64,000 bases of DNA, taken from NCBI RefSeq assembly GCF_018304945.1, contig NZ_JAGQEE010000013.1, positions 16,735-80,734 on the forward strand, in the 5' to 3' direction. Positions within the stretch are counted from its first letter, which is position 1. Every line of letters starts with the position of its first letter. Positions 34,581 through 44,700 of this stretch are shown in pieces. The DNA is from Collimonas humicola. GTDB lineage: Bacteria; Pseudomonadota; Gammaproteobacteria; Burkholderiales; Burkholderiaceae_D. The notes beneath the pieces were generated by a model, which saw only the letters and a program-made list of their open reading frames with translations, was not told where the DNA came from and did not search any database. Both the position numbers and the translations under genes were made by a program.

Positions 34581-35939
34581 TTACAATTTATATTTATCTC
34601 GAATTGACATGCCCCAAGTCCAGTTTTTCGGCACATAATACCCGGCTTCATGAAGTAGTGATACGTAGGCTTCAAATTCGCTGAATGTTTCAAAGGTACT
34701 CACATCCAGATATTTTTGTGTCGGTGAACCAGCAATCTGAAGGGATGAAGGCTGAAATACGGTAATAGGAAGCCCCTCCCCTTTCTCCAATTCCATCTTG
34801 GTGAGTGCGCCGAATATGTGATTGCGATGCGACTCCGCATTGTGATGAACTCGCCTAAACGGTGCGTTTTCATCGACAGCACCCATCGCCCTATTTAATT
34901 CGTTAATGCAGCGTAAAATTCGAGGAGTGATATTCCCCATATCATTATGTTCTTGAAGCTTACCCGCGTCTTTTTTGGTCAATCCTTGATATGTCGCGTC
35001 GGTAACTCCCCCTCCTGGGCGTGCGCCTGTGTTGGTTCTCATGTCGAGTACCTTATCCAGCCCTACACCTGCCTCAAACACTTGCCCGGGCTGGGCTCCC
35101 CTCGTACCGGAAAATACGAGGCCTTGCTTTGAAATTTCTTGTGTGGACTGGCTGCCGTAATTTCCCCATTTTGGGCAAATCGACATCAGATCGTAGTCAC
35201 CGGTCATCGGTTGATTATTCGCACCAACTTCCGACGAAGTCATCACTTTCAAGGGTATTGCTTTATCATGCGCTTGCATTAGCATCTTCGTATCTGTACC
35301 CAGTTCTTCTGGATAAACCCATATCTGATATGCGACCCCTTTCTGAACGGCGCGAAAACAAAGTTCTTTGCCATCGCCGCTGCGCCGAGCGAACAAAAAA
35401 TAATCGGGGCTGCCAGGAATAGCTTTCATCTTGTGAATGGCTTGTCGCGCAGGCTGTCCTGCTCGATCATTCAGCTGTCGCTGCAAATCTTCGTATGACA
35501 GAGTCAATTGCGTTGTAGAAGCATAGTTATCGTTAATCCCATCTTGATTAGCTTTGGTACCGTTTGCAGCTTGCTGTGGGTTGTGGCCGACTTTGCTATA
35601 TATGCCGTCGTAGGGTACCAAGCCAGCTTGAGGCCCCCAATCCGAGCTTTTTCCCTTAACATGGAAATTCTTAGTCCGAAATCCCTTTTCAATCCAGCGT
35701 AGAGACCATGGACCTGTTGAACGAAACATAATCACTTCATCCAAGGTGTCTGCAACTGCGAGTACAGCCTGCATGTCACAGCCCTGCATACCGTTTTCTG
35801 GGTGACGGAGGGATGCTGTCAACCCCCAATTTCTATTTGCGCTTATCTCATCCTCTGAGTCGGTATCGCCCTCCTCAGTTAGTAAGCTTGGGTTACTTGG
35901 TTTCTTTGCTAGTTGATTCTTGCTGGCCGCTTTATACAT
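34581..35939 (-). CDS. ExoY/CyaA-family nucleotidyl cyclase toxin
   Basis: The 452-aa protein matches the edema factor/CyaA/ExoY cyclase fold. Seen motifs: K90 and K97 in RTKNFHVKGKSSDWGPQAG with the 7-residue spacing of CyaA K58/K65, the metal-binding D248 and D250 in GDYDLMSICP, GNITPRILRCINELNRA, and a HHNAESHRN region around H366 where CyaA has HGTEQNN. The family makes cAMP or cGMP/cUMP inside eukaryotic cells after activation by calmodulin or actin. The first 40 residues are polar and acidic, and there is no signal peptide or RTX region, so an injection machine must deliver it. The start ATG 35939 has AGGAG upstream. It is a likely eCIS or type III cargo. Confidence 0.8.
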   Translation of the reverse strand: MYKAASKNQLAKKPSNPSLLTEEGDTDSEDEISANRNWGLTASLRHPENGMQGCDMQAVLAVADTLDEVIMFRSTGPWSLRWIEKGFRTKNFHVKGKSSDWGPQAGLVPYDGIYSKVGHNPQQAANGTKANQDGINDNYASTTQLTLSYEDLQRQLNDRAGQPARQAIHKMKAIPGSPDYFLFARRSGDGKELCFRAVQKGVAYQIWVYPEELGTDTKMLMQAHDKAIPLKVMTSSEVGANNQPMTGDYDLMSICPKWGNYGSQSTQEISKQGLVFSGTRGAQPGQVFEAGVGLDKVLDMRTNTGARPGGGVTDATYQGLTKKDAGKLQEHNDMGNITPRILRCINELNRAMGAVDENAPFRRVHHNAESHRNHIFGALTKMELEKGEGLPITVFQPSSLQIAGSPTQKYLDVSTFETFSEFEAYVSLLHEAGYYVPKNWTWGMSIRDKYKL

Positions 35940-35963
35940 GATATATTTGCTCCTGGTTATCAA

Positions 35964-36816
35964 GGTTCGGTGACGCGCGGATTCCTCTCTCTATAAGGCA
36001 TATGATCCTGCAAAGCCTGAATTGCCCATCCCTAAATACAAGACAATCCGATCTTGCTCACATCGTGCTGATAGGAGCGCAGAGGTAGGACGTTGGCGAA
36101 GAATTGTTGGGTAAACATTGACGGAAAATTACTGCGGGTATCTCAATGCAAGAGAGTGCGGATGCCGGGAAGTCGAACTCCTTGAACTATTTTTTCTTGG
36201 ACACCGCTTGATTTGTCGATGGCTTGTGCCCCAATTTATTATTAAAACAAATCCTGATGACTAGCAAGATATTCTGCTCCGATATATCCATATAACAATC
36301 GCAATATGCCGGGCTATCGTTGCCCCTGACGACAACCTGCTCTAACCCATTCCACAACGGCTTCTGGCGACCACATCGATGAGCTCTCGCGGCGTGAACT
36401 TTACGCCAAGTGGTGGCATCAATGAGTGGCGATTTCGATATCTACCCTATCACTATCACGATCGATCGTGTGTTGCAACATATCGATCTACTAACTGTCT
36501 TGTAATCGGTGCAAACGCTCCATATTTGTGTATGGATAATAATAGAATGAGCTTATTGTGAGCGGATTTTAAGCGTACCCGCGTCCGATTGAAGGTCATC
36601 ATATCGATGTCGGTTACGATATGTTGGCCGCCCATGCAGCAATGCTCCCGCAGCCGCGAGCCAATGATTGCCTGATATCTCCCCATTGCGTTTTCGGCGA
36701 TGGAACAATATTCATACCTGGTGTGAACACGTTGTTGATTGACAGAGTAAGGACTGGCCTTCCCCCAGCGTGACGGACACTTTCGATAAATATGATGACA
36801 CTATCGGAGATATTAC
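35964..36816. other. Non-coding stretch upstream of the cyclase toxin
   Basis: About 850 bp with no convincing gene. It holds the toxin promoter on the minus strand and, at the right end, the probable left end of an IS3-type element (CGGACACTTTCGATAAATAT near 36774). Confidence 0.45.
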
Positions 36817-37107
36817 ATGGCACGTGAAAGACGGTTATTTTCTGAAGAGTTTAAACGCGAAGCACTCAAATTGGCACATCAACCCGGCGCCAGCAAGGTA
36901 GCAATCGCGCGCGACCTAGGTGTCGGTGCCAATTTGCTCGGTCGCTGGTGCAGAGAGTCCAGCGGCGAGAGCCAGGCAGACTGTGGCGGGATTGAGAAGG
37001 TTTCAAGCCAAGAATACGAGCGCATGCGGCGCGAGCTAGCGAAGGATAAGACGGAGCGTGACATCTTAAAAAAGGCGCTCGGCTACTTCGCAACCGACCT
37101 CAAGTGA
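36817..37107 (+). CDS. IS3-family transposase OrfA (element truncated)
   Basis: The 96-aa protein has the OrfA layout: RRLFSEEFKREALKLAH, a helix-turn-helix (SKVAIARDLGVGANLLGRW) and a leucine-zipper-like tail ending DILKKALGYFA. OrfB should follow by frameshift, but only its first codons (MKYGFIAKYRNT) remain before unrelated sequence. The element cannot transpose alone. Confidence 0.8.
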   Translation: MARERRLFSEEFKREALKLAHQPGASKVAIARDLGVGANLLGRWCRESSGESQADCGGIEKVSSQEYERMRRELAKDKTERDILKKALGYFATDLK

Positions 37108-37155
37108 AGTACGGCTTTATCGCCAAATATAGAAACACCTGAGGTTACGTGGGAC

Positions 37156-37676
37156 CTAGAGATCGCGCATCATGACGACGGACGTTTGCTGAAAACCGGC
37201 GCGTGCAAAAAGCCATGAGCGCCGGCGTTGGCCAAGCCGCTTGCGAGAAACAGGCGCTTGACGCCGTAATGCTTGACGCGCTGAGCGATCCATTCGATGA
37301 GTTGCTGATCGACACCCAAACTGCGGACGGTCGACGCCACAATCAGGTCATCCAACATCGCAAACTGCCCGGCATGGGCGATCGCACGAAAGCTGACAAA
37401 CGCAATCCCGACCAGCTTGCCCTCCAGCCAAGCACAAGCAATGCCATCGGTGGTGCCATCATGTGTCGCCTGTTTCAAAATCCGCTGTGCTTGTGCATGG
37501 ATTATTTTCCGAATATCCGGATGCCAACATCCTGGTGCCAGTGCGCGGCCACCTTGCAGTTCTGCATGGGAGATGTAATAGGGGCCTGCATGGGCGTAAA
37601 AAAAATCGGCAACGTGGGCTGCCAACGCCGGTTTCTCGGCCCAACGGATAGATAACGCGTTATCGTCATGCGACAT
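37156..37676 (-). pseudogene. GNAT-family N-acetyltransferase, frameshifted near the end
   Basis: The readable 150 residues have a GNAT fold: GIACAWLEGKLVGIAFVSFR, MLDDLIVASTVRSLGVDQQL (a degenerate acetyl-CoA loop), then RLFLASGLANAGAHGF. Near 37200 the frame is lost; the other frame gives AGFQQTSVVMMRDL and a TAG at 37156-37158, the usual GNAT end. As read, the protein ends with HAPVFSKRPSS. The substrate is unknown. Confidence 0.7.
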
Positions 37677-37713
37677 TTATTTCCTCATTAAGGGGGGGTC
37701 CCTATCTGGTTTG

Positions 37714-38160
37714 TCAAGCGTTTGCGAGCGGTGCGGGGCAATAAAGTGTCCCGTCACGCATCATTGCGTAAAGCACGTCAGAGCGTCGACGGGCGAGTGC
37801 GATGAGGGCTTGGTTATGTCTTTTCCCCTGCTTAATTTTTCGTGTGTAATAAGTTCGAAAGATTGGATCGCGTAACGCGGCGAAGGCAGAGAGGAATAGT
37901 GCTCGTTTCAGGATCTTGTTTCCTCGCCTGGAAGGATGCTCTCCACGGATAGACGAGCCGGATCGGCGGGTGATTGGCGCCAGTCCGGCATAGGCGGCTA
38001 AGTGATGCCGAAGCGAAGGTTTTGCAGGCGACTTCTGTGAGGAGTCTGGCCGCTGTCCTGACGCCGACTTCAGGCATGCTGCTCAGGACCGGGTAAAGAG
38101 GGTGAGCTTGTACGAGCCGCTCAATTTCCTGTGAGACCTCGTCACGTTGGCCTCGTATCA
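37714..38160 (-). pseudogene. IS110-family transposase remnant (opposite to 29655-30209)
   Basis: HPLYPVLSSMPEVGVRTAAR followed by LLTEVA, and after a frame change HLAAYAGLAP, then KQGKRHNQALIALARRRSDV to a stop at 37714, belong to the same IS110 type as the remnant at 29655-30209. Both lack the N-terminal domain. Together they bracket 8 kb carrying the amylase and cyclase genes as inverted repeats. Confidence 0.75.
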
Positions 38161-38231
38161 GTACTCGAGAAGGTGCGCGAAAGGTGGAAAATATCATGAC
38201 GTAATTATGCAAGGATTCATCTCAATTTGTT

Positions 38232-38247
38232 TTGGGAGTATTCCCAA
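38232..38247. promoter_or_regulatory. RcsAB-box-like palindrome
   Basis: TTGGGAGTATTCCCAA differs from a perfect palindrome by one base and extends to 20 bp (38230-38249). A further half site TTCCT starts 10 bp after the TTCCC arm. It lies upstream of the RiPP genes, separated from the second box by an inserted IS3 remnant. Confidence 0.6.
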
Positions 38248-38339
38248 AAATTCCTTAATTTCTCCAGCACTATCAGAGCGGCATCGTTGTCCACATAATC
38301 GAGTATACGGGAGGGGAGTAATCCGCTAGGTAATCCCCC

Positions 38340-38627
38340 TGACCTGCTCCCCTCAATTTGAGATGCACTGTCAATAACGGACACTTCCGTCTCAAGCAGT
38401 CAGTTCAGTTTCTCTGAAATTCTCAACGAACTGTGCTGGTGAAATGTAGCCAAGGCGCGAATGACGCCGCTGGCGGTTGTAGAAAATTTCGATGTACTCC
38501 TTTTAATCGCTGATTCGGCATCGGCACGGGTGGCATACTGTTGGTGCTGATTGATCTTGACCCAGAGTAAATTTTCGGTCAGCCGCAACATCTACTACGT
38601 TATGAGGCTAATGTCGGGGGCAGGTCA
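38340..38627 (-). mobile_element. Internally deleted IS3-family remnant
   Basis: Inverted ends TGACCTGCTCCCC (38340-38352) and GGGGGCAGGTCA (38616-38627) bound 288 bp. Inside, the minus strand reads parts of OrfB: RADAESAI, then in another frame the NRQRRHSRLG-type end and FREKLN. The element splits the presumed control region of the RiPP cluster. Confidence 0.65.
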
Positions 38628-38770
38628 CGTGGCAAACCTCCTGCATCAAGAAAATAGTTTGCCGAAAAACTCACTCTCCCGTTGGTCAGAATCTCCTAAA
38701 CCAGATCAATAATTTGGACGATCAACGGCGCGAATTCCAAGTCGTTCTGATTTCGAAGGAAAAGTCTTTT

Positions 38771-38786
38771 TGGGAATATTCCCAAA
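38771..38786. promoter_or_regulatory. RcsAB-box-like palindrome upstream of the RiPP precursor
   Basis: TTGGGAATATTCCCAA is a perfect palindrome and extends to 18 bp (38770-38787). It ends 132 bp before the precursor ATG. The central GAATATTCC matches the core of the enterobacterial RcsAB box (TAAGAATATTCCTA). Copies occur upstream of two secreted toxin genes in this window. Confidence 0.7.
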
Positions 38787-38918
38787 TCAACTATTGCTTC
38801 CTATGGACATAATTCTTACCTGAATCTATGTGGATTCGGTAAGTGTCGATGGGAGGTGTATGTGTCATCGACTTTATTTCGATACTGAGTTTGTTTTCAA
38901 TAATTCAAGGAGATTTTC

Positions 38919-39047
38919 ATGGGAATGTGGTGCTGCATGTACATCAACGAATTTCATCAAAACGATCAATCCACGCATGATGAAATGGAGACCGTTCAGC
39001 CAGGAAAAGACCTTACTCCGGAAGAGCTGGCTCTACTGACCGAGTAA
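38919..39047 (+). CDS. Putative RiPP precursor peptide with C-terminal follower
   Basis: A 42-residue peptide begins MGMWCCMYIN and ends DLTPEELALLTE. The start has a strong ribosome site (CAAGGAGATTTTC-ATG). All cysteines and most aromatic residues lie in the first eight positions, while the C-terminal half is acidic and helix-forming like a recognition sequence. This is the reverse of the usual leader-core order and resembles bottromycin precursors, which start MGPVVVFDC and carry a follower. A YcaO gene follows after a terminator. I infer that residues 2-10 or so are the modified core. A classical leader peptide that lost its core is the main alternative. Confidence 0.65.
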   Translation: MGMWCCMYINEFHQNDQSTHDEMETVQPGKDLTPEELALLTE

Positions 39048-39059
39048 AGACGAAAGTGT

Positions 39060-39096
39060 AATGAGGTGGTTTTTCCGCCTCATTTTTATTTTTTTC
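39060..39096 (+). terminator. Rho-independent terminator between precursor and YcaO genes
   Basis: AATGAGGTGG-TTTTT-CCGCCTCATT has a 10-bp stem with one G-T pair, followed by a T-rich run (ATTTTTTT). It lies 13 bp after the precursor stop. Partial read-through would give high precursor and low enzyme levels, a common design in RiPP operons. It also argues against starting the YcaO protein at the ATG at 39061 inside the stem. Confidence 0.8.
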
Positions 39097-39114
39097 GTGA
39101 AAGTGATTTTGCCT

Positions 39115-40329
39115 GTGAAAACGATTGCTCCAGAACGATCGCTCTCGTTGCAAGACGCAGAGGTCGCCATTGATAAACATTTTTTTAACGAAGCAATAGG
39201 ACTGACCGTCGATCGTTACGGTAGTCCCCTGTCCAGTACGGTCGCGACGCTTCATTTTCCCTGCGGCAGTATGGAAGATTGCGTAGGTTGCGGTAAAGGG
39301 TACGAACTGGAAGCGCGCGTCGGTGCAAAATACGAGGCTTACGAGCATTATATGGGACCGATCTGTCTTCACGCATCCAGTTCATTGCAGCTGTTTGATG
39401 CCGTCGCTTCGCAACCAGCGTTGAGCGGTATACTCCCGATGCGATTGCTTGGTCGTTCGCAACCGTCGCAGATATCTGCACTCACCTTCGATGCAGATGC
39501 GGTGTCCGGAGACGTTGGGCTCCTCTACCCGTCGTTTCTGATTAACCATCAATATGCTGACAATTGCCTTCCCGGAGACGATGCCGACTATAGCGCCGCC
39601 CGGCGATACTCGTGTGGCACCGGCATTGCTGCGGGATTCGGCTTCACCGAGGCGGCGATACATGCGGCGAGCGAGGTGGTAGAACGCCACAGTGTTGGGC
39701 GCTTCATCGCACAGCATTTCTTTTATGATGTAGAAGAACCCATGAGAAGCATTATTCCTGATTCAATGCCTGCTCCGCTATTGCAAATTTTGCGCGATGC
39801 TGAAGACGCCATCGGCGCTTCCATTCAGGTATATAACGTCACCAGCCAGATAGATTACCCAGTCTTTATCGCTTATTGCCAAGACAAAAGGATTTCTGAT
39901 GTACATGTGATTGGCGGAGGCTGTTCGCTTTATCCCAGTCATGCCGCAGCAAGAGCGATCAAGGAATTGGTGCAACAATATAAAGTCGCGGAAGGAGTTG
40001 ACCATGTATCACATGAATGGTCAAGGTCAATTGAAAATCTCACCAAGTATCAACGTCTGCTACGTTGCCTGCGCTTGCAGTTTGATGCAAGACAACGCGC
40101 TAAAATAAGTCTTTGCTTGATGCCTAAAGATCCAGAAGAAATGTTCCTGGACCAGCACTTGTCCCACTTGAAAAGAGAATGCCTCAAAGCGGATTTTCCT
40201 ATCTGGCTGAAGGAACTTCATTCAAGCGACAGTCAAGTCAGCTTGGCATGCGCAGTCATGCCAAAAATGGAAAGATTCTCCATTGTTTCGCTCGGAGGAA
40301 GGGTTGTCCCATCTTATCAATATAGTTGA
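39115..40329 (+). CDS. Standalone YcaO-family RiPP enzyme
   Basis: The protein has the three YcaO nucleotide-binding helices: AKYEAYEHY, AAIHAASEVVERHSVGRF and AARAIKELVQQYK. YcaO enzymes activate peptide amides with ATP to make azolines, macroamidines or thioamides. No E1-like partner, dehydrogenase or TfuA is encoded nearby, and the Pro-rich C-terminus of azoline-type YcaOs is absent (end VVPSYQYS), so a bottromycin-like standalone role fits. The GTG at 39115 is chosen because upstream in-frame codons lie in the terminator and its T run; about 404 residues result. Two CxxC-like cysteines (DCVGC) near residue 55 are notable. The precursor gene lies directly upstream. Confidence 0.85.
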   Translation: MKTIAPERSLSLQDAEVAIDKHFFNEAIGLTVDRYGSPLSSTVATLHFPCGSMEDCVGCGKGYELEARVGAKYEAYEHYMGPICLHASSSLQLFDAVASQPALSGILPMRLLGRSQPSQISALTFDADAVSGDVGLLYPSFLINHQYADNCLPGDDADYSAARRYSCGTGIAAGFGFTEAAIHAASEVVERHSVGRFIAQHFFYDVEEPMRSIIPDSMPAPLLQILRDAEDAIGASIQVYNVTSQIDYPVFIAYCQDKRISDVHVIGGGCSLYPSHAAARAIKELVQQYKVAEGVDHVSHEWSRSIENLTKYQRLLRCLRLQFDARQRAKISLCLMPKDPEEMFLDQHLSHLKRECLKADFPIWLKELHSSDSQVSLACAVMPKMERFSIVSLGGRVVPSYQYS

Positions 40330-40498
40330 ATAATCAATGAAGGAACTGCTCAGCCTAACTTCTGTATCGGCTAGTTTCGTTGGGGCTCGCCTTGACGCAT
40401 ACGGTGTGGCCTTGCTCGGTGGTAGAAATGAGCAATAACATTTTCCAATATGCCTGAACGTATTTGGATAATTAATATTTGAATCAATCAGGTCATTT

Positions 40499-41758
40499 AT
40501 GAGTTCATCGGGAAAAGATTTTTCGAGGCAAGAGGGGATGTCGCGTAGAGAATTTTTACTTTCCTCGCCATTGGGACCGGCAACAAAGGCAATCCATCTG
40601 GGACAGCATGAGGTAGGATTGGATCAATTTCCGGTCCCGCCGTTAGTCAGCAATTCTGCTATGCTGCTCAATTCTGCGGAGGAAGGTCTGGAAATGCTGA
40701 GTAACGTTGATGTGGAAAATTTCGCATATCAACGTTACGCCAATCCTACGGTCTCCATTTTGGAGACGAAATTTCGCTCAATTGAGCAATGCGCACATAG
40801 CATGGCGGTCAATAGCGGGATGACAGCCTGCCTGCTTGTTTTTCGAACCCTCTTGAAGGCAGGCGATCACATCATCGTACCGCACAGTATATTTTATGAA
40901 ATCGTTGACCAGCTTGACTATGAAGTAAAAAATCGCGGAATAGAAATTTCGATTATCAGGGAATATGAGACCGATGTATTCGAGACCGCGATTCGTAAGA
41001 ACACGAAGATGATATTTATAGAAGCGCCAACCAATCCGGCTTTTTTAGATATCAATATTCGAGCCTTGGCAAAGTTGTGTGAAAAATATAGTATTCTTCT
41101 CGTTGTGGACAATACCTTCCTCAGTCCGGTATGCCAAAAGCCCCTTTCTTTGGGGGCGGTAATTACCTTATATTCGATCACCAAGCATATCAATGGCCAT
41201 GGCGATGTAATCGGCGGCATGATCAGTACGAATGACGCAGATATTTTCAAGGCGTTGAAACACAATCGAAATAACACGGGCCTCATATTGGACCCATTTT
41301 CGGCATGGCTTACGATACGCGGACTTAGGACACTTCCGTTGAGATTACAAAAGCATGCCGAGAATGCACTTGCGATTACCAGGATGATAGATGAAGAATT
41401 TCCGGAATTAGAGTGGCGTGGAGTATGGTCTACCAATAGTGCAAAGTCGAACGGGATCGACACTGCGTGTCATACAGGCCTCATCGCGCTGGTTTTCCCA
41501 TCGAAAGAAGCTGGCATGGTCTTTGTTCGTCATCTTCGACTGATTAGGATAGGCACCACCTTTGGAAATATTGAGTCGTTGTGCTATCACTATGGTGGCT
41601 TCGCAAGAGAAGCGACCATAGACTTGGAACAGATTGGCATACCATACGGTTTGGTAAGAATTTCGGTTGGCTTGGAGGATGTCGAAGATATTAAAACGGA
41701 CATGAGACAGGCACTCCATATCGCCACAAAAATGTCGCTTTGTGACCAATGCGCATGA
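40499..41758 (+). CDS. PLP-dependent Cys/Met-metabolism (gamma-lyase type) enzyme
   Basis: The 419-aa protein belongs to the cystathionine/methionine gamma-lyase fold group: YQRYANPTVSILETK, AVNSGMTA, IFIEAPTNPAF, VVDNTFLSPV and the PLP lysine K229 in YSITKHINGHGDVIGG; C-terminal LVRISVGLEDVEDI. It has about 25 extra N-terminal residues (SRREFLLSS) without a hydrophobic stretch, so this is not a true Tat signal. It follows the YcaO gene by 169 bp in the same direction. It may act on sulfur amino acids for, or within, the Cys/Met-rich RiPP core, or may be an ordinary Met or Cys lyase. Which is not decided by the sequence. Confidence 0.82.
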   Translation: MSSSGKDFSRQEGMSRREFLLSSPLGPATKAIHLGQHEVGLDQFPVPPLVSNSAMLLNSAEEGLEMLSNVDVENFAYQRYANPTVSILETKFRSIEQCAHSMAVNSGMTACLLVFRTLLKAGDHIIVPHSIFYEIVDQLDYEVKNRGIEISIIREYETDVFETAIRKNTKMIFIEAPTNPAFLDINIRALAKLCEKYSILLVVDNTFLSPVCQKPLSLGAVITLYSITKHINGHGDVIGGMISTNDADIFKALKHNRNNTGLILDPFSAWLTIRGLRTLPLRLQKHAENALAITRMIDEEFPELEWRGVWSTNSAKSNGIDTACHTGLIALVFPSKEAGMVFVRHLRLIRIGTTFGNIESLCYHYGGFAREATIDLEQIGIPYGLVRISVGLEDVEDIKTDMRQALHIATKMSLCDQCA

Positions 41759-41767
41759 GGTGGGCAG

Positions 41768-44700
41768 CTAAGGTAATGATGTGACGTGATTTGGGACTTG
41801 AGCCACAAGCCATTCTCGTTTGATCTCCGTTAGTAGCAAAGGCGCACGATCAAGACAGCCGGTAGAAGCTGCATGCTCCAGGTGTCCACAAAGGATTGCC
41901 AGATCCGCCATGTCAATTGCCAGAAACGCACCTCGCATGCGATGGGCTAACCGGAATAATTCTTGTGTATCCGCAATCTGTATGGCCACGGAACATCGCT
42001 CTAGATCGACGTTGGTTAGGGTTGTCATTTTTTGCCGTAAATCATAACCGAGCGGTCGAGGCATACGGCATTGCGCCGTGGCTTGAAAAGCGCTAGCATT
42101 TCCTCTCAGCACGCCTCTTTCCACAAGTGCATTAATCGCCGCAGCCAATTGTTTGGCGCTAAATGGCCTGATAAGTACGAAATCGAATATTGGGTTACTG
42201 GCGGAAACTTCCACGGCAACGTCGGCAGTTGCCGCAATAATGGGAACATGCACTGCGATCTCCTTTGTACGGACGGCGAGCTGTTCGCCCGTTATTCCAG
42301 GCATATTCATATCCGTCAGAATCAATTGGTGAGAATCTGGATCGAAGGCGGCTAGTGCTTCCTCAGGATTATCGTAGACATCGACCAGGCAGCCCAGCGC
42401 TTCAAGCTGGCATGCCAAGATCGTGCCGTTGACAGAGTGATCGTCAATGACCAAAACATAGAAAGCAAATGGCGCTGAGTCGCTTGCGGCGTCCGGTATT
42501 GGGGATAAGCCACCAGGCAAATATTGACCACGAATGCAATCGATCATGTGTGCCTGACTAAACGCACAAATGTGCTGGACTCCGATTTGGGTGACTTTAT
42601 TGTCAACTTCAGGAGCACTCGACGCAATTAGCACAATTCTGGAGGGAGTGCCGATTTCCTCTGCTTCATCGGCAAATGCAATCACTCCTGAGATTGTCGC
42701 GCCGACGTTATCTTCCTTCGAAGCCGGGATTGGCGTCAATCCAGCTTGACGAATCAGGGATTGCAAATACCATTGACGTCGTTTGAGTGTCGTATGGTAG
42801 GCGAAGAGATCATTGGATTGGTGCTGGGGCAATACCGATTCTGCCCAAGGTAAGCTCAGTCTGAGGGTGAAAGAACTGCCTCTTCCTTTTTCGCTGTCAA
42901 CGCAGATTTCTCCGCCAAGCAGGGCGGCTAATTTGCGGCTGATAGAAAGTCCCAAGCCGGTTCCAGATGCATGTACTTCATGACTGCCTATTTGCGAAAA
43001 TGGCTTGAATAAATTTTCCAACTCCGACGCTGCGATACCAATACCGCTATCCTGCACGGTGACAGCGATTTGACCGCGACCGTCTGAGATGCCTTCTAGT
43101 TTAGCGGTCAATGCCACAAATCCGCTAGGAGTAAATTTGATAGCATTACTCACTAGGTTGGTGACAATTTGCGCGAGACGAACCGGATCGGTCGTGACAG
43201 CAGGGGAAAGTGTCGGATCCAACATCCAGTCAAAAGTGATACCTTGCAGGCGTGCGCGCGTTGCGCAAGCTCTCCCAATGGCTTCGAGTTCGGGAATCAA
43301 ATGGACACTGCGTTCGGATAATGTGAATTTGTTTGCGTCGATTTTTGAAAAATCCAAGAGATCGTTGATCAGCTCAAGTAAATTTCTGGTTGAACTCTCC
43401 ATTACATCCAGAAAGTATCGCTGCGACTCACCTAGCGAAGTTGTAGTCAGTAGCTCCAGTGATGTCAAAACGCCGTAGAGAGGGGTACGGAGCTCATGGC
43501 TAACCATCGCCAGAAATACATCCTTCGCCTTATTCGCTGATTCGACGGCGCTACGCGATGCTAATAGTTCTGCTTCCGCACGCTTTTGCTCGCTGATATC
43601 GGAGACCGCAAAAATTAAGGCAACATTCTTATGCAACGTTTGTTGAGATGTCCTCACTGAATAGGAACGTTGATCGTCATTAGATAGCGTTTCTTGTATG
43701 AGCTGAATGGATATCTGACCAGGTGACGCATTACTGAGGCTGCTATGCAGTTTTGCGAGATTTTCTGCGCCAAATGTCTTGATCAGATTTATGCCTTGAT
43801 CGTACATAGGATTGGAAATCAATAACTTTGGCACTGCGGGATCAATCACTGCCAAACCCACTGGAGCTGTAGACAGCACACCGCGCACGAATTGTTCGCT
43901 TTCTTCTAATGCGGCAGCACGTTGCCGCGCTGGAGCTATGATCCGCAATCGAATGAATCTGTTGCCAAGGAAAATAGCAAGCGTGAGGATAAGAAACAGC
44001 GCAGTAAGCAGTAAAAAAAAGATGATGTACGCGTTAAAGAGATTGCGTATTTTGATCGTATAGATGACACGCCATGTAAGCGAGTGAGCTGGTCGCTCAA
44101 ACGAAATTGTGGCTTCTGCTAGATTCACGGAGACCGTCGCGCCGCCGAAAAAGGACGCTGTGAACGCATTGCTCTGTCGTGATGGATTAAGTCCAATTTG
44201 ACCGGACGATGCTGCGATAACACCAGTTTGCGTGATTAACTGTATACCTTCCTCGCTGGACAGCCTAGTGGCGTTACTGCTGTCTAAAAGGTGTCTAGCA
44301 CTGACGTTGGTGCCGACGTAGGCCGCGATGTGCCCTTGTTTATCATAGACAGGGGAAAAGCAAATCAACGTCTCTTCTCCTGTGAACGGGTGAACGTATC
44401 TTTTTGCCCATATCTGTCTTGGGAGAGCTGTTGCAGCATAGACCGCCGTTTGCTTGATATGCTCTAGAATGATTTCCATTTCGTCGCGCAATATTGTCGC
44501 GCTTCGTGGAGCGTAAATGTCTTTGGAAAACACCGCGAAATTACCGTTGGCCGCCACGAGGAACGTCTGCTCCTTGTTTTTACCGTCATGCCAATAAGCA
44601 GAATCGAACATCATGAGACGAGTAACCAGGGTCGCCATTTGAACCGAGTTAATACTCGGCGGCAGGGCTCCCGATTTAATGACCTCAAAGGTCGACGTAC

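Noticed and set aside
39061..39114. ATG 39061 as start of the YcaO protein, giving a hydrophobic N-terminus
   Set aside because: This segment is the terminator stem and its T run; the apparent membrane helix is a by-product of T-rich DNA.
40499..40600. SRREFLLSS at the N-terminus of the PLP enzyme as a Tat signal
   Set aside because: No hydrophobic segment follows the twin arginines.
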